Source: Gyrodactylus bullatarudis (lineage: Eukaryota; Platyhelminthes; Monogenea; Gyrodactylidea; Gyrodactylidae). From it: DNA of 64,000 bases. A program made the translations under genes and the position numbers. Shown here piece by piece: positions 38,330 to 51,227 of the stretch (positions are counted from its first letter, which is position 1; every line of letters begins with the position of its first letter). Location: the NCBI GenBank assembly GCA_012064415.1, contig SSNU01000018.1, positions 124,001-188,000 on the forward strand, read 5' to 3'. Below the pieces are notes generated by a model. That model searched no databases. It saw nothing but the letters and a program-made list of their open reading frames with translations, and had not been told where the DNA came from.

Positions 38330-40830
38330 AGTGAATACTTTTTCATTAATTTTACTAATTTCGAGAAACTACGTTATGAATACTAAATTTTTGTTAATGT
38401 TTTGTTCAATGGCTGAGATTAAGCTCAAGTTTATTTCTTCTTTTATGACTACCCTAGAAGTGTAGTACACTACTGTTAATCTACGTTCTCTTAAATAAAA
38501 TTGTGGTTTCTAGTTATCCCTAATGATTAAATAATGATCTAGAAACTTTGGCGAATTTTTGTGTATGGTTCCATGAATGCAGCTTAATTAATTAACAAAT
38601 AAGTTAGACATTTAATCATAATTATCATTATTTAAAGTTCATCGTTTGGTTACTTATAATATTTTTAATCAGTTTCTTCTTAATCGTGTAAATAATAATA
38701 CTCATTGCATTTTCACCCATCGACGAAAAAATCATATTTCAATAAGACGAAATTGTAATTGTCTTGAAGATTACAAAAGAATTCTTTTTTTTGACAACTG
38801 TTATTTGTAAATTGTAATGATTTTTCATCAATGTTTTTCCAAAGTTTACATGCAAAAGACTAGCATCCTTATCTGGGAGTCTTGTAAAAGTAATGCTTTT
38901 CTGCCTTGGTTGATCTTGTAATCAAGAAGTAATTTATTAAGAGAAATTTTTTTACAACAATACAATTAATGAACGTTCTTTATTTTTGTGTGTACATATA
39001 TGGAATAGTATGATAATGTATACTGTTCAAACACACTTAAAGGAGAACAACTAGTTTTTTTCTCTTGAGATAAGTAGAAGGCAATTTCATGTCTTTATAA
39101 CATGATTCAATTTTTCTGGGAATATTCCAAATCAATATTTGTTCATTTTAATTTCTAAATTGAACAAAATAATAAAATATTTCTAATGAAATGCCAGATT
39201 TTTTTACATTTTTATTCCAGCTCGAACCCAATATCTTACAGAAATTTATCTCAGTATAATATTTAGACTTTATTGTTTGCAGATGTTTACAAATGACATT
39301 AAATAAGGTTGATTCAATCAAATTTTAGGAGAGCTGTTTTAATGCAAAAACGGATATTTTTCGAATTAAGCAGACAAAATCGATCCGTGTACAGTTGGAA
39401 AATGTTGAGTGTGAAATTTTGAAATTACCCAATCAACAATTTACTCAGTCTGTAGATATTTTTATAATTTTTATGAATAAATTTGCAGCATAACTCCTCT
39501 CCTATTCCCTATATATGTGAAGATGAAATGAATAAAATTTCCTCTAGTCTTTAGAATTGTTAGAATCAAGCAACTCCGCCATAATTATTTATTGTAATAA
39601 AAGATCATGCCACGAAATTTAATGTAATTCACATAGCGAAGTACTTGAACACATTTGCCAGTGGCGGTCTTTAAAAGCAATAAAATTTATCTAATAATTC
39701 TCCAATTTCCTGTTGCTGATCTGAACATAAATTTGATCTTAATGTTTTAATTAAACCATGAGAATAACTAGATTTTAGATTGAAATGATACTTATATTTC
39801 TTGCCGACAAAAATATATTTTAAAATTATCTATAAATTCTTGAAGCCCTTCAAGAATAAAATATTGATATCGACTCAATTTCCAAAGTCTAAAAAAATAA
39901 AGATAAAAGGACAAAAAGAATATTGAATGTTACTTTTTTGAGTGTACACTCTGAAAGAGATTAATTAAATCAAGGCGTATATATGCTTACAGACAGTCGA
40001 ATGGTCTCAAGAATAAGTTAAGTATTTCCCTTAATTAACTGACACTAACAAGACATACTAAAAATTCAATTAAGATTCAAAGTGCTCCAGTCAGGATGGA
40101 TTAATACAAATTAAATAAAAGTAAATGATTAATTTAGAAAATAGATGATGTAAAAGTTCTCTCTTCAGCGTTCATAAATCTTTATACTTATGAGTATGGT
40201 ACCATACCATGGAATCAGAAATATTAACAAAGTCGTTTTATAAGGAGAGTTACAATTTTTTAAATCGCAGCTTGATAAAATCTATGAGAAAAATTTCAAA
40301 AAGTGTCAGGTTATAAGTGCATCATCTCTGAATGACAAGGTGATAACTTATCACTGATAAGTTATATCCGGTCTGTTACAACATTTTGTCAACTTACTAA
40401 AAAACCAGAAATTATTGTTTTGCTTATGCTTATAAACGAATAAAATAAAATTCAAACATGCAAAAAAATGCCTGGAGGGTAAAATATTTCAGACTGGCGT
40501 CAAATCAATTGCCAAAGTAGTTTCAGAATTCCTTTTATTAATTCCAATTCCATATCGGTTCAGAGCTGGATGAAAAATAAAAGCTTCGAGAATGATCAAG
40601 CACACGTCTTTTTCCTTAATAACTGTTAAGATGATATCATTCTCTTCTCTACCCTTCTAAATAAATTTCTGGAGCATGTAACTGCTATAATTCCAATTTG
40701 GCCATATATGTTGAGATAATTTTGCCATCTTCAAGAAAAAAATTGAACCTCTAAATTTTGTAAAACTTTCCTTCTTGATAATCAATAAATTCAAATGGCT
40801 AGATTTCACACTATCATAACAAATTTCTGT
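38330..40830. other. Gene-poor stretch, nothing recognised
   Basis: AT-rich sequence without a supportable exon, RNA gene or bounded repeat. A short block near 40.29-40.33 kb (CAGGTTATAAGTGCATCATC) resembles one near 32.89 kb (CAGGTTACAAGCGTCTCATC), suggesting fragments of a common dispersed repeat. Confidence 0.4.
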
Positions 40831-40839
40831 TAACTCTTT

Positions 40840-41040
40840 TAGGTGAATTCGAAATCGATAAAAAATTTGACTAGGTTCAAAAAGTGGACATTTTTGAAAT
40901 TTAGCCTAATTTTTCTCATTTTACCAACTATAGTTAGCCCATTTCATGAAGGGATCCAAAAAATAACTATTGTTCCCGTAGTAAAATTCTCATCTTTAGG
41001 TCAGATGATCGTTCAGAGATTCATTAATTTTCGTCCTTCT
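40840..41040. repeat. Fold-back family 1, partial copy
   Basis: Degenerate match to the right arm of the palindrome at 44.03-44.32 kb, in the same order: AAATCGATAAAAAATTTGAC, AAAAAGTGGACATTT, CCCATTTCATGAAGGGATCC, AAAAAATAACT and AAATTCTCATCTT. The small open frame covering it is a by-product of this repeat. Confidence 0.5.
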
Positions 41041-41769
41041 AAGCTTTAATCTAACAAATAAAATTAGATTTCAAATGCAAGACTACATCTTCCAGGTAAA
41101 GGAATCTCATGTCATAAAACTAAGGTTACCCTAAAATAAAAGAACAAAAAACGGACAAATATGGGAATATTTAAAAAAAAATACAAAATGATTTATTTGA
41201 TGGTATTAAATAGTTTGGTTTGCTTTTTTTGAGAGAAATTCTCCTTTTTATTGCTTCTGCTGTATTGGTTTTGTTGTTGTTTTTCTTACCAAAAGGTTGA
41301 TATTTTGCCTTTGGGCAGTATTTACAAAGGTCAACTAGCAATCTGAGGAATTAATTTTTTCCCTATATCTCGTTGCAATAATAATAATAATCTGCTTTAA
41401 TGGAATAAAAAAAGGGATAGATAATAAAAGTTCCCTTGTGTATGTAATCTCAGTCAGATTGACAGAGAAAAAAGAAGCATTTAAACGTGCCAAATGAGTA
41501 TTTATACTTTAGTTTCAATTAGCTTATCTTCAAACAGATGCTTCCCTTCTTCTTCATCATGGAATGAATTAGGCATCACGAACAATGATTTTCACCATCC
41601 ACCCAACCTTTTTTTATAGACTTTTTGAGTTTCCATTTTAATTTTCACCAGGGCTCATTGGAAATTTGTATAATCGAGGGAGGATTGTTTCGAATTTAAT
41701 TTATTCCATGAACGTAAAATAATAAATTAAAACAACAATGAGTATGCTTTTCTCCATACAAAGCTACAC

Positions 41770-42150
41770 CTAAGTGATATAAAGATGAAAATTTACTTCT
41801 TTTTCAAAAATACTCGATGTTTTTCTCAGCAATTTCGAAAATACATCTTATTTCCTTGTTGAATCGATTTTAAGCAGTTAAATTTGGGATCAACAAAGAA
41901 ATACGAATTCATGTAGAGAAGTTAACAGAAATTTGTGGGAAAGCGAACCATTTGAAGGAAAATTATCCAAAATTCAGGGGTTCAGTAAGTTTTTCTCAAC
42001 CAAATTAAATTTGTTTGTATACTGTTGATTCCAGATATCAGCATTTAACTGCTTAAAATCATAGAAATCGATAAAAAATCTGGGTTCAAAAGTTGAAAAA
42101 GAGGAAATATGATGATTTAAAGAATTGACTTCAGGGTGATTTTCAAATTC
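41770..42150. repeat. Fold-back family 1, old near-full copy
   Basis: Shares the central part of the 43.6-44.3 kb palindrome in order: GAATCGATTTTAAGCAGTTAA, GCGAACCATTTGAA, AAATTATCCAAAATTCAG, ATATCAGCATTTAACTGCTT and AAATCGATAAAAAATC. It still shows weak inverted symmetry (CAGTTAAAT against ATTTAACTG). The boundaries are uncertain. Confidence 0.5.
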
Positions 42151-43099
42151 TACAAGTACAGTTTCTTGAAAAATCTTTAAATTTTCATAACTTCTTAATG
42201 GATTATTGCAGCGTAATTAAACCTTCTTCAGATATTCTATGTGCTTGAAGAAACCATATAGGGACTTTACTTTCTGATACAAGAAAAATGGTCAATAAAT
42301 TAGTTTTAGATTCTTCAAAATAAAATTATTGTTTAAGATACCTGTCCCATCTATGTATGGCCAGTTGTAGCTTGAAAGGTTAATGGATCTTCTAAAATTA
42401 TCTAAATTTAAGCTTTCTCGACTATAATTTGTTTTTCACAAAACAGTAAAAAGTTTGAATGAGTTCTGCATAAAAGTGTATAAATTGGGAAACAGAGCAA
42501 ACCTTTGATCTAACTTTTTCTTTACCGAAAAGTTGTTTTAGTTCTCTCTGCTCACAGAGACTCCCCTTTTCCTCCTGATCGTCAATCTTAGACAAGATGA
42601 ATTAAGAGAAAATATACTTTTTTCTCTATTCCACTTTTTTCTGTCCCCCTTTATAATGAAGAAAGATGGAAAAGATAATAGAATAATTGGTAAAGTAGTG
42701 TATTGCTTAAATAATTTATGTAGTCATAGGCCTACCCGATATGTGTTTGTTCAAAGTGAAAAAAGTAGGGCAGAGAACATAAACATACTGAAAAAATCTT
42801 GTCTCTCTTCTAAAATTATCTGTACTTCACACTTAATAGAATGAATAGCACACACAGAAAAGTGACTCTGGCACAGAAAAAAACCTTTCAACCATAAAAA
42901 ACACTTTGTAATTATTTGACAGATGAACAGAATAGAATAATATACGTAGAGACATACAAGAATGTCTAATTCCAAAAATGGAGATTGTCATTTGATGAGT
43001 AGGTGATCCATCAGAGAGTCGAGTGAATAATCTCGATTTAGAGTTTCATACTTTTGATCAATCCCTCTAGACTAGACTTGGCTATTATTTTTAAAAAAA

Positions 43100-43450
43100 G
43101 TACTCAATCTAGAGCTAGTTGGCATGAAGATGAGAATTCACTATTTTTACTCTGTAAAGTCAGGAATAAAATAATCTAAAGAATATTCAATCTGATAAAT
43201 TTTTGAATTTCCACCTTTTGATTTCGAAATTTTTTATTAATTTCAGGGAATTGAAGCAATTGAATACTGAAATTTGGTAACAATATAAGACAAAAAAATC
43301 GAAATTATCCAAAGAAGTTTAAGAAATTCGTCATTATTATGAAAACCTGAGTCATCGGAAATTTTCAATTATCAAGAAGTGAAAAATTAGAAAAATAGAT
43401 CGTGAAATAGGGAATTCTCAGCTTTATAAGAAAAATTAACAGTCTTTTGG
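43100..43450. repeat. Fold-back family 1, left-half copy
   Basis: Starts with CTAGTTGGCATGAAGATGAG, the family terminus, then AAAGTCAGGAATAAA and later GGAATTGAAGCAATTGAATAC and AAATTTTCAATTATC. The order matches the left half of the adjacent palindrome, so two copies lie side by side in direct orientation. Confidence 0.55.
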
Positions 43451-43573
43451 CAATAAAACTCTTCTTTGAAATACTAATTTTAAATAGAACTTGTTCATTT
43501 TCAATTAAACTTTTGACATCAGCTGGATGAATAAATTACCAGATTGATAATATTGAACTTATTACTACTAAAC

Positions 43574-44324
43574 CTAATTGACATGAAGATGAGAATTTCC
43601 TAATTTTACAAAAAACTCAATATTTTTATCCAGAAAGTCAGGAAAAAATTTATTTTTTGGATTCCACTATGAAATGAGCTGATTAGTTTTGAATACAAAA
43701 AAAAAAAATTTCCGAAAAAAAATTAATCTGACCGAAATTGAGCCGTTTTTTGAATTTCGGAAATGTTTCAAATTTCCACTTTTTCAACTTTCAAATCCAA
43801 AATTTTTATCGATTTCAAAGATTTGAAGCGGTTAAATATTGATATTCAGGATCAAAATTAGACGAAGATTCCGAATTCGCCTCCAGGAATTCACAGAAAT
43901 TCATCATTACGGTGGGAAATCGAACCATTTGAATTTTTCGATTATCACGAGGGAAAATGATCCAAAATATAGAGATTGATATTTTTCTTGGAAAGAGTCA
44001 TTTTCTCTCAATTTCTACGGCCAAATTCGAAATCTTCGTCTAATTTTGATCCTGAATATCAATATTTAACCGCTTCAAATCTTTGAAATCGATAAAAATT
44101 TTGGATTTGAAAGTTGAAAAAGTGGAAATTTGAAACATTTCCGAAATTCAAAAAACGGCTCAATTTCGGTCAGATTAATTTTTTTTCGGAAATTTTTTTT
44201 GTATTCAAAACTAATCAGCTCATTTCATAGTGGAATCCAAAAAATAAATTTTTTCCTGACTTTCTGGATAAAAATATTGAGTTTTTTGTAAAATTAGGAA
44301 ATTCTCATCTTCATGTCAACTAGC
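43574..44324. repeat. Near-perfect 750-bp palindrome (fold-back family 1, youngest copy)
   Basis: The arms are 43,574-43,870 and 44,031-44,324, about 295 bp each, nearly identical when one is reversed and complemented. Differences seen include the length of an A-run (12 against 8) and one base near the outer end. The terminus reads CTA(A/G)TTGACATGAAGATGAG. The central 160 bp are unique to this copy apart from old relatives at 41.8 kb. There is no open frame of note. A transcript would fold into a very long hairpin. It is a non-autonomous mobile element or a source of double-stranded RNA. Outer target duplications are not obvious. Confidence 0.8.
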
Positions 44325-46349
44325 TTTAGATAGATTATAAAAACGAAGCTTTGGCAGACTAGAATTCAGATATGATCATAATAATATAGAATATATCCAA
44401 ATATCTTTTCCGTTTACTCTTTACTATTTTGAAATGAAACAGAACAGATCATAAATCTCATGAAATCTCAATAGTCTAATTAAAAAGTACTCCATGAAAA
44501 ATGATTAAGTGTTCTGCCAACCAGCTTAATAAGAATAGGATTTTTCTTGTCTGCCTAAATAAAAAGAAATATTAGTGTTGAATTTTTTTCCTCATTTCAG
44601 ACTCCAATCTATTTTTTTAGCTTTAAATGAGATTTGTTCACTCTGATCGAATTTTTTTTAAAACAAGGAACATTTCCAGATAGACAAAAAATTCGATTGC
44701 TTTCCTAGAGAGAGAGGGAGAAAGAGATAAAATTTATTTAAATTCAATAAAAAAGATCTTTTGATCCTTTACCAGGAGAAATTTATCCTAGATTCGAAAA
44801 GAAAAAATTAGTGCCATCATCTATGTCATCGGTAAAAGCACACTCAATGTTACAGTGATTCTGTCAATTTATGCAAGTTTGTTTATGAACATGAGGCTAT
44901 TTTCACTTTCAATTCAAAATTTATTGGAGAGTTTCGACTCGAAACTTTCGAGTTAAAAACTATTCGATATCTATTTCTGTTGAGAAAAGATTTAAAAGCA
45001 AAATTCAGTTTTAATAAACCCTTATGAAAAACGATGTGGAAATAATGCAATTCAATAAGGAAAATTTATTTTTAACTCTATTAAATCTTCTTTTTGCAAG
45101 TTTCTTACTGAATTCCACGAATTCCTTATTGAATTTCATATCTTCCTTAACGAACTGCAAAAGGTATATGTAGATAACTAGCGAAATTTTGGTTAAATGA
45201 ATATAAGAGTTACTCAGGTTTTCCAAACACCGATTTAGAGCACTCTATTCTTGTTAATAAGTCTAATTATAAATAATAAACTATCCATGTATAAGCATTA
45301 TCCACTTTAGGATTATATAATACAAGTATTCTGGTGAAATATTTCTTGAGTTGAAGAAAATAGACTCACTTGGAAACTTTTCCTTAGTTTGTTTGTCTTT
45401 GATGCAATAAAGTGCTATTACTTTTCAAAAGAAGTTCATCACATTGATCCCTCTCATTAGCTACTGTTGGGCAGAAATTGTGAGCACTGAGCAATAATCT
45501 GATTAAGCCCTCTAATATATGTCCTCATATGATCTTTGAAAAAATTGGATATTATCTCTTTAATTCTCTGATAATAATAATGATACTGATATTATCAGTT
45601 ATGATTTATTCTCCATCAGTACAGATGAATTAATTTTGATGATGCAGAAATTGTAACAAAATCTGAATTTTTATTTTTTATGGGTCCTTTACTTTTTTCC
45701 CAAAGTTATATCCACACAGATAAGTAGCAAGGTTAAGAAGATTTGTAATAAATTAAACCAGAATGTTGCAGTAGTTCTTATAATCAACTAAAAATATGAT
45801 ATATATGATGATAATGTAAATCTTTTGGGATAAAAATATATAACTATTTGAAATTGGCCAATCAGAATCAATTATTCTCTCAACTAAAATAAAAAATATC
45901 CTATGGTGATTGTTTGAAAGGAATTTCGTAGAATCTTACAATTACATTCGTATAGTAAAAGGATCTGTTAAGAATTGTTGAGAGGCATTGTTTTATAGTT
46001 AGAAAACTTTTCCAAAATTACTAGAATTGCCCATCGAGATGATGAAACTAATTGTTATATTCATCTTTGCAACTCTGTTGGAAGTTGAAAACATAAAAAT
46101 TAAATTAAAATTCAATAATCCACAGTTTTGAGGTAGAGAGATGATTTTCAATTTAATAAGCTCAAAAATAATCTTGGAGATAGTAATTTGGATATGATCA
46201 CGGTGTTTTAGATTTTTCAGCATTAATTGATTTCCAACGAATTTATTCGGTTTAATTATAGGTAGTTTGTATAAGATATTTGTTGTAAATTCGTGATAAA
46301 GTATTAAAATAATATCTTAAAATCAAAAAAATTATTATTTTACAGATTT
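44325..46349. other. Gene-poor stretch, nothing recognised
   Basis: AT-rich sequence with no supported gene. A block near 46.02 kb (TTGCCCATCGAGATGATG) resembles the terminus of fold-back family 2 but is too short to call. Confidence 0.4.
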
Positions 46350-46587
46350 TTAACCCTTTCGGTGCCGAGACTATTTCACAGTTTTTATAAAAACAAAAAT
46401 TTAGCTATGAAGAATCTTCATTGAAGATACCAAGTTATTTGGCCAAAATTATTACTAATGCAAGTTCACATTGTGGGCTTCAATTTAAACTTTAATTGAT
46501 CCAGAAATCTATCAAACTGGTAAAGTTATGAAGGTTCAAAAAAATTGGAAAATGGACATACATGTCCATCGGCACCGAAAGGGTTAA
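46350..46587. mobile_element. piggyBac-type MITE with TTAA target duplications
   Basis: The element is 46,354-46,583 (230 bp). TTAA is present directly outside both ends, at 46,350-46,353 and 46,584-46,587. The terminal inverted repeats are 15 bp and perfect: CCCTTTCGGTGCCGA on the left and its complement TCGGCACCGAAAGGG on the right. TTAA duplications with CCC-starting termini are diagnostic of the piggyBac superfamily. Near the right end an ATGGACAT/ATGTCCAT stem adds subterminal symmetry. There is no coding capacity, so it is a non-autonomous element needing a transposase elsewhere. Confidence 0.85.
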
Positions 46588-49500
46588 GATCTAAAAAATT
46601 TTTGAGGATCTAATAATTACTATTTGAAATAAAATCATTAAAGAAATCTCAAAAAATAATATTTACACACACTCATCTTAGTTATTCAGAACAGATATTC
46701 TTCCTGCTGAGTTCAATCAATTATAATCTTGAGATCGGATAGATGAGAGGGAGTAAAGATTAAAATTGTTATACGACGTGATGGGAATTTTTTTCCAATA
46801 AATATTACTGAAATTCGATATTGACCAATATTGGGACAGTGAGAAAGAAAAGACGGATGAAAAAAAGTTTACTTAAGCAATATATGGACTATATACAGTA
46901 TTTGAATTTAGAAAATGATGCACAAATGAATTATCGATAGATTTGACGATTCTTTTTAGAATATTGAAGATTTTCCTTCAACTAAAAATACATAATAACT
47001 AGGGCATATTTCTCAGAAAAATTAGCAAAAATGTTAGTATTTTGAGCAAAACTGGGGAAAAATTTTTACGATATTTAGCAAAAGTTTTTTTGGTATGAAA
47101 GTATCAAATTTATTCAAATTCTATTTGCATATAAAATAAAATTATTTTTATTTTCTTGTTTTAAATTCTTATTTTTGACTAAAATATTTCATCCTTGAGA
47201 AAACTGTTTTCACTTAGGGAAGATTCACAAAGTCTTATTATGTTTTCTTCCAATAAGATAGATGAAGTTTAATTCTAAGCATTATCTATCTATTATTAAT
47301 AACTAAACATATCCACTTCACTTCGCTGATTATTTCATTAGATTCATAACAAATAAGTGAAGATTTTGGATGAGAGATATGTCTGTATTAATTAAAACCC
47401 TGCTTAAAAAATGCTCCGTAAACTTTTTTGAAATTAAAATCAATCGCTGATATTTGGCAATAATGTGGTTAGAGAAAATCTGCATTCCACATATCAAATA
47501 GCACATGTACAAAGCGATAGCACCAGAAATCTGCTTCACTGAAGAATCATTTTTTCAATTCGAATGACTTCTTTCAATACTTTAGGTCTACTCTTGATAC
47601 AGCATAGATGAATATCATTTTAATCATTAAAGTTTAATCCCATGAGAGATATCATCTCCAACAATAAAATGGATTAACGAAAAAATGAGTATTTTATGAA
47701 AATTTCAGGCCTGAGTCATCATTATTTAAATGATGCATTTGATGAATACACTACCAAATCAGTATTGAATAAAATCTGACGCCAAGGATAAGAAATTAGA
47801 ATTAATATTCTAATAACTGGTCATTATTCCTCAAGGCTAGATCTCAAATCTGTTCAGTGAACAGTTCTCAGAAAAATGCCTCTCATGTTATTGATATTTT
47901 TATTTTTCCCTACATGAAAATTGCCCTTGATTAGAAATGTCTCTCTTGTGAATCCTTGCAAAATACCAAGAGTATAATATATCTTATTTTCATTGATCTG
48001 TAATATCATTTATGCATTGTCAGGAATAATTTTTTTTCAACCAAATCTAATTTCCGGAATCTAGATAATATTTAATTACAACAAGTACTCATGACTACTT
48101 TGAATTTTTAACTAGGTGATGTTTGCTCAGTTTTATGTTATTTCCTACATTCAAAACTCCTCTGAATCTCACAAGAAAGAGTCGAAAGGACAGACAGTGT
48201 AATCTCTTTCCTAACTCTTTGCCAAAATTAGTGGTGATTCTAAAATTCAAACTGAAAATTAACAGGCTTTGTTATCGATGTCTGCTATTAGATCTAGTTC
48301 GAGCAACTTACTGAGTTCTCTAAAACCTGTTTTCCAAGATCGAGGATTGAACAGGATCCACCAAAGGATTCAAAAACAAATGATACGATACAATTTCGTT
48401 GTGTTTTATACCGTAACATATCAATTGCGATTATATAAACATTTTAAAATTATATAAATTACAGCATAGATTATCCTCTAACCAGGATATCTTATCAATA
48501 CATTACTAAAGATGGTTCAAATATTTCCATAGAAAATTTCTCGTTTGAATAAAATATTCTTATCAATGCGACTAGATAACGTCCAAAAAATACATTTTGA
48601 AATGGGAGAGATATTCATTATTTGGAGAGCTCTATTATCTATTAACACTGAAAAGATTCAAGAAATTTTCGGCAAAATAAAATCTTTGATGAAGCAAAAA
48701 AATCTAAATTCAGATACAAAAACATTAATTTAAAGGAGACATCCGTAGAATTTAAGAAGCCATTCGGTTGTGTTCTCTGGTGTCTAAATCAAAGTCATCT
48801 TTCTGAATACTTTAGTAACTAAATTATTTTTTTATAATTAGAAAAAAAAAATCAAATCTAAGGATCATTAAGGCGATTTATCTTTCGTTTCGTTCTTACA
48901 TCCGTGCTCAGATGGTCAACTAATTTAATATCGGAAAAATTCACTTCAACCGGATGAATTTATGGATGATTTACTTTTGATATAAAATCTTCTTTTTACT
49001 GAAAGCAAAATGAAGTTTATAAGCGAATTATTTCTAATTTTTTTGCTAGAGACATTCCGATTCAAATTAAAATTCTAACTTCAGATTCGAAAGATTTTTG
49101 TTCAATCCTTCTTTCAAAGCTAAATGGCTGTAAATAACTGACTAATCATTATTGAGTTCTTATTATATCTAGCTATAAAATCAGAATTCGAAAATCTATT
49201 CATCTTACTTTGGCTGCAAACTCAAGCCTTTAGATGATTAGAGTTAGGTTTTTATCGAAATAATAAACGTTTTTTTAACTTTGAATTGAAAATTTTTGTT
49301 GATATCAAGGGGTAAAAGGGATCGAACGTTATTTTTCAGGATCACAGATGAACAAGGAAGTCTATTATCACTATTCAATATTTGAAAGGACCGTTAATTT
49401 GGACTGTTCTCAGGTCATTAAAAATTTTTCTTGAAGTAAAAATGGGATGTTTCCTAAAATTCCATCTACCATTTTTTTCATGTCCAATGGTGATTCTGAA

Positions 49501-50284
49501 AAATAATTTGAGGTCACTGTCACACCTCGAAATCAAAAAAATTTCAAATCCAAGCTTAAAATATGGAAAAATTGGAACAACTTTAAAATTTTTGTGAAAA
49601 TCCTCAATTCATCGAGAATACAAGTAATGATTTTTCAAAATAGTTTTGACACAAATTACAAAAAAATTAAGTAAGGAATTGAACATCATTCCTACTAGTA
49701 GAAGAAGAATAATTTTTGTAAATTTTGATAAATTACACAAACTTTATTTGTATTCTCCTATTTTAGCTTCAGTTGGAGGAGAATAATACAACAATGCCGA
49801 GTGACACGAAAAGGGTAAGGAGAGACGTGCTTTTGTGACCTCAGTAAATTTCCTCCTCGTCAAGAATAAAAATGTCATTGCAAAATAAAAGTTGGAGTAT
49901 TTTTTTGTGAAAAAAGATGCTTGTTTCAGAATAAAAATTTAAAAAAGAGAACTTTATAATACAGTTTGAAATTTATCACGAAAATAATAAGGATTATGTT
50001 AATGACACGATAATACACACTGTAAAAACTTCAAAGCTTCATTTAATTTAGGGAATATTTTCAGTTCCTAGGAAAAAAATTACCCAATGACTTTAAACAC
50101 GAATGTGGGAATTTTTCTCTAATCGTGAAGCAACATATTTAATGTTTATTAAGATAAATTATCATTTAAAAAATGTTCATTGTACAAGGCTCATAAATCC
50201 AAATGTAATAACAAGTTAATTTAAGGAAAATGAGATAAGAATAGTATCAGCTAGACTTGGATGAAGTTTTGCAAAATTACTTAA
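46588..50284. other. Gene-poor stretch
   Basis: No convincing gene. Several frames of 60-70 codons occur but lack domains, signal peptides or splice partners. Around 49.24-49.35 kb a segment (GAAAATTTTTGTTGATATCAAGG, GGATCGAACG) weakly recalls the arm of fold-back family 1. Confidence 0.4.
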
Positions 50285-50475
50285 ATCGCCCATCGATATA
50301 AAAAAACTAATCTTCAAGTATTTAAATATAATCCCACCAAATTTCGCTTCAAAATACCTTTCCATGCTTGTGGAATAAGATAAACAAATTTGTGAAAATT
50401 TTCAAATTTAGAACGTATTTTATTGTTTTATATTCATAATTTTAACTTGAAATCACATTATTTCTTTACATAAAG
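50285..50475. repeat. Fold-back element (family 2), half copy
   Basis: CGCCCATCGATAT, then CCCACCAAATTTCGCTTCAA, AAGATAAACAAA and GAAAATTTTCAAATTTA, matches the complement of the right half of the element at 29.8-30.2 kb in order. The other half is missing or too diverged. Confidence 0.55.
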
Positions 50476-51227
50476 TTGTAAAAATGACTAAAAAAGTAAA
50501 AAGTTGTAAAAAAGCCTTTTAAAATTGTTTTTCGATAGCTAAAAACGAAATTTCTCCTGTTTTTCTTGAATATTATCAGCCATGCCTAAATAAACATGAA
50601 ACTAACTCTTATTTAAATTGAGAAAATTAAAAAATTCCAAGATTGACAGGAAATTGAGTATATGCTAAAGTTTTTATTGATTCGATGGTGACATGACAGA
50701 GCTTGAGTTCATAATGGAATATCTATACTCAATCTGGTTTCAGTGCCATTCTAATGCCGAAAAATTGAAACCATTGAACAACTCTAATTAGAAGCTAAGA
50801 TTGAAATTTTGATCAGGACCATTTTTAGCAAAAGTACTTTGTGCTTATCATTTACACTGCCTAATGTATTTGAATTGCGATAGACATGATCGCATACTGT
50901 GAAGAGGTAAATTGTTAGTGAATTATGCGTCTGGCAGAGATATAGTTCTTCAACATCTGTCATGTGAAATTATAATTTATTTTCACAATCATTCTATTTT
51001 AGACAAAATCAAAAAGAGTCTTTTGATATCTACAACTGTCTGTTTAAAGTTTAAGGAAATGATCAAGAGTTTCATGTTGTTTTTCAGAAATTCTACTTTT
51101 AATCTCATATTTTTTCTCAGATACTTTAGAGTAGTGAATGGATTTTTAGTTAGATTACCCTCATTCTATCCTGTGAATGTGAATTAAATACTGGTAAAAG
51201 TTAATTTTCTTAAATTACAATAAGAAA

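Noticed and set aside
40843..41049. 68-codon plus-strand frame
   Set aside because: It lies within a degenerate copy of fold-back family 1; the frame follows repeat sequence.
49796..49822. Possible second piggyBac MITE end (GCCGAGTGACACGAAAAGGG)
   Set aside because: Resembles the right end of the 46.35 kb element but has mismatches, no TTAA and no partner end.
50912..51187. 91-codon plus-strand frame upstream of the Kunitz gene
   Set aside because: Hydrophobic but without an ATG-initiated signal peptide, domain or splice evidence; typical of AT-rich noise.
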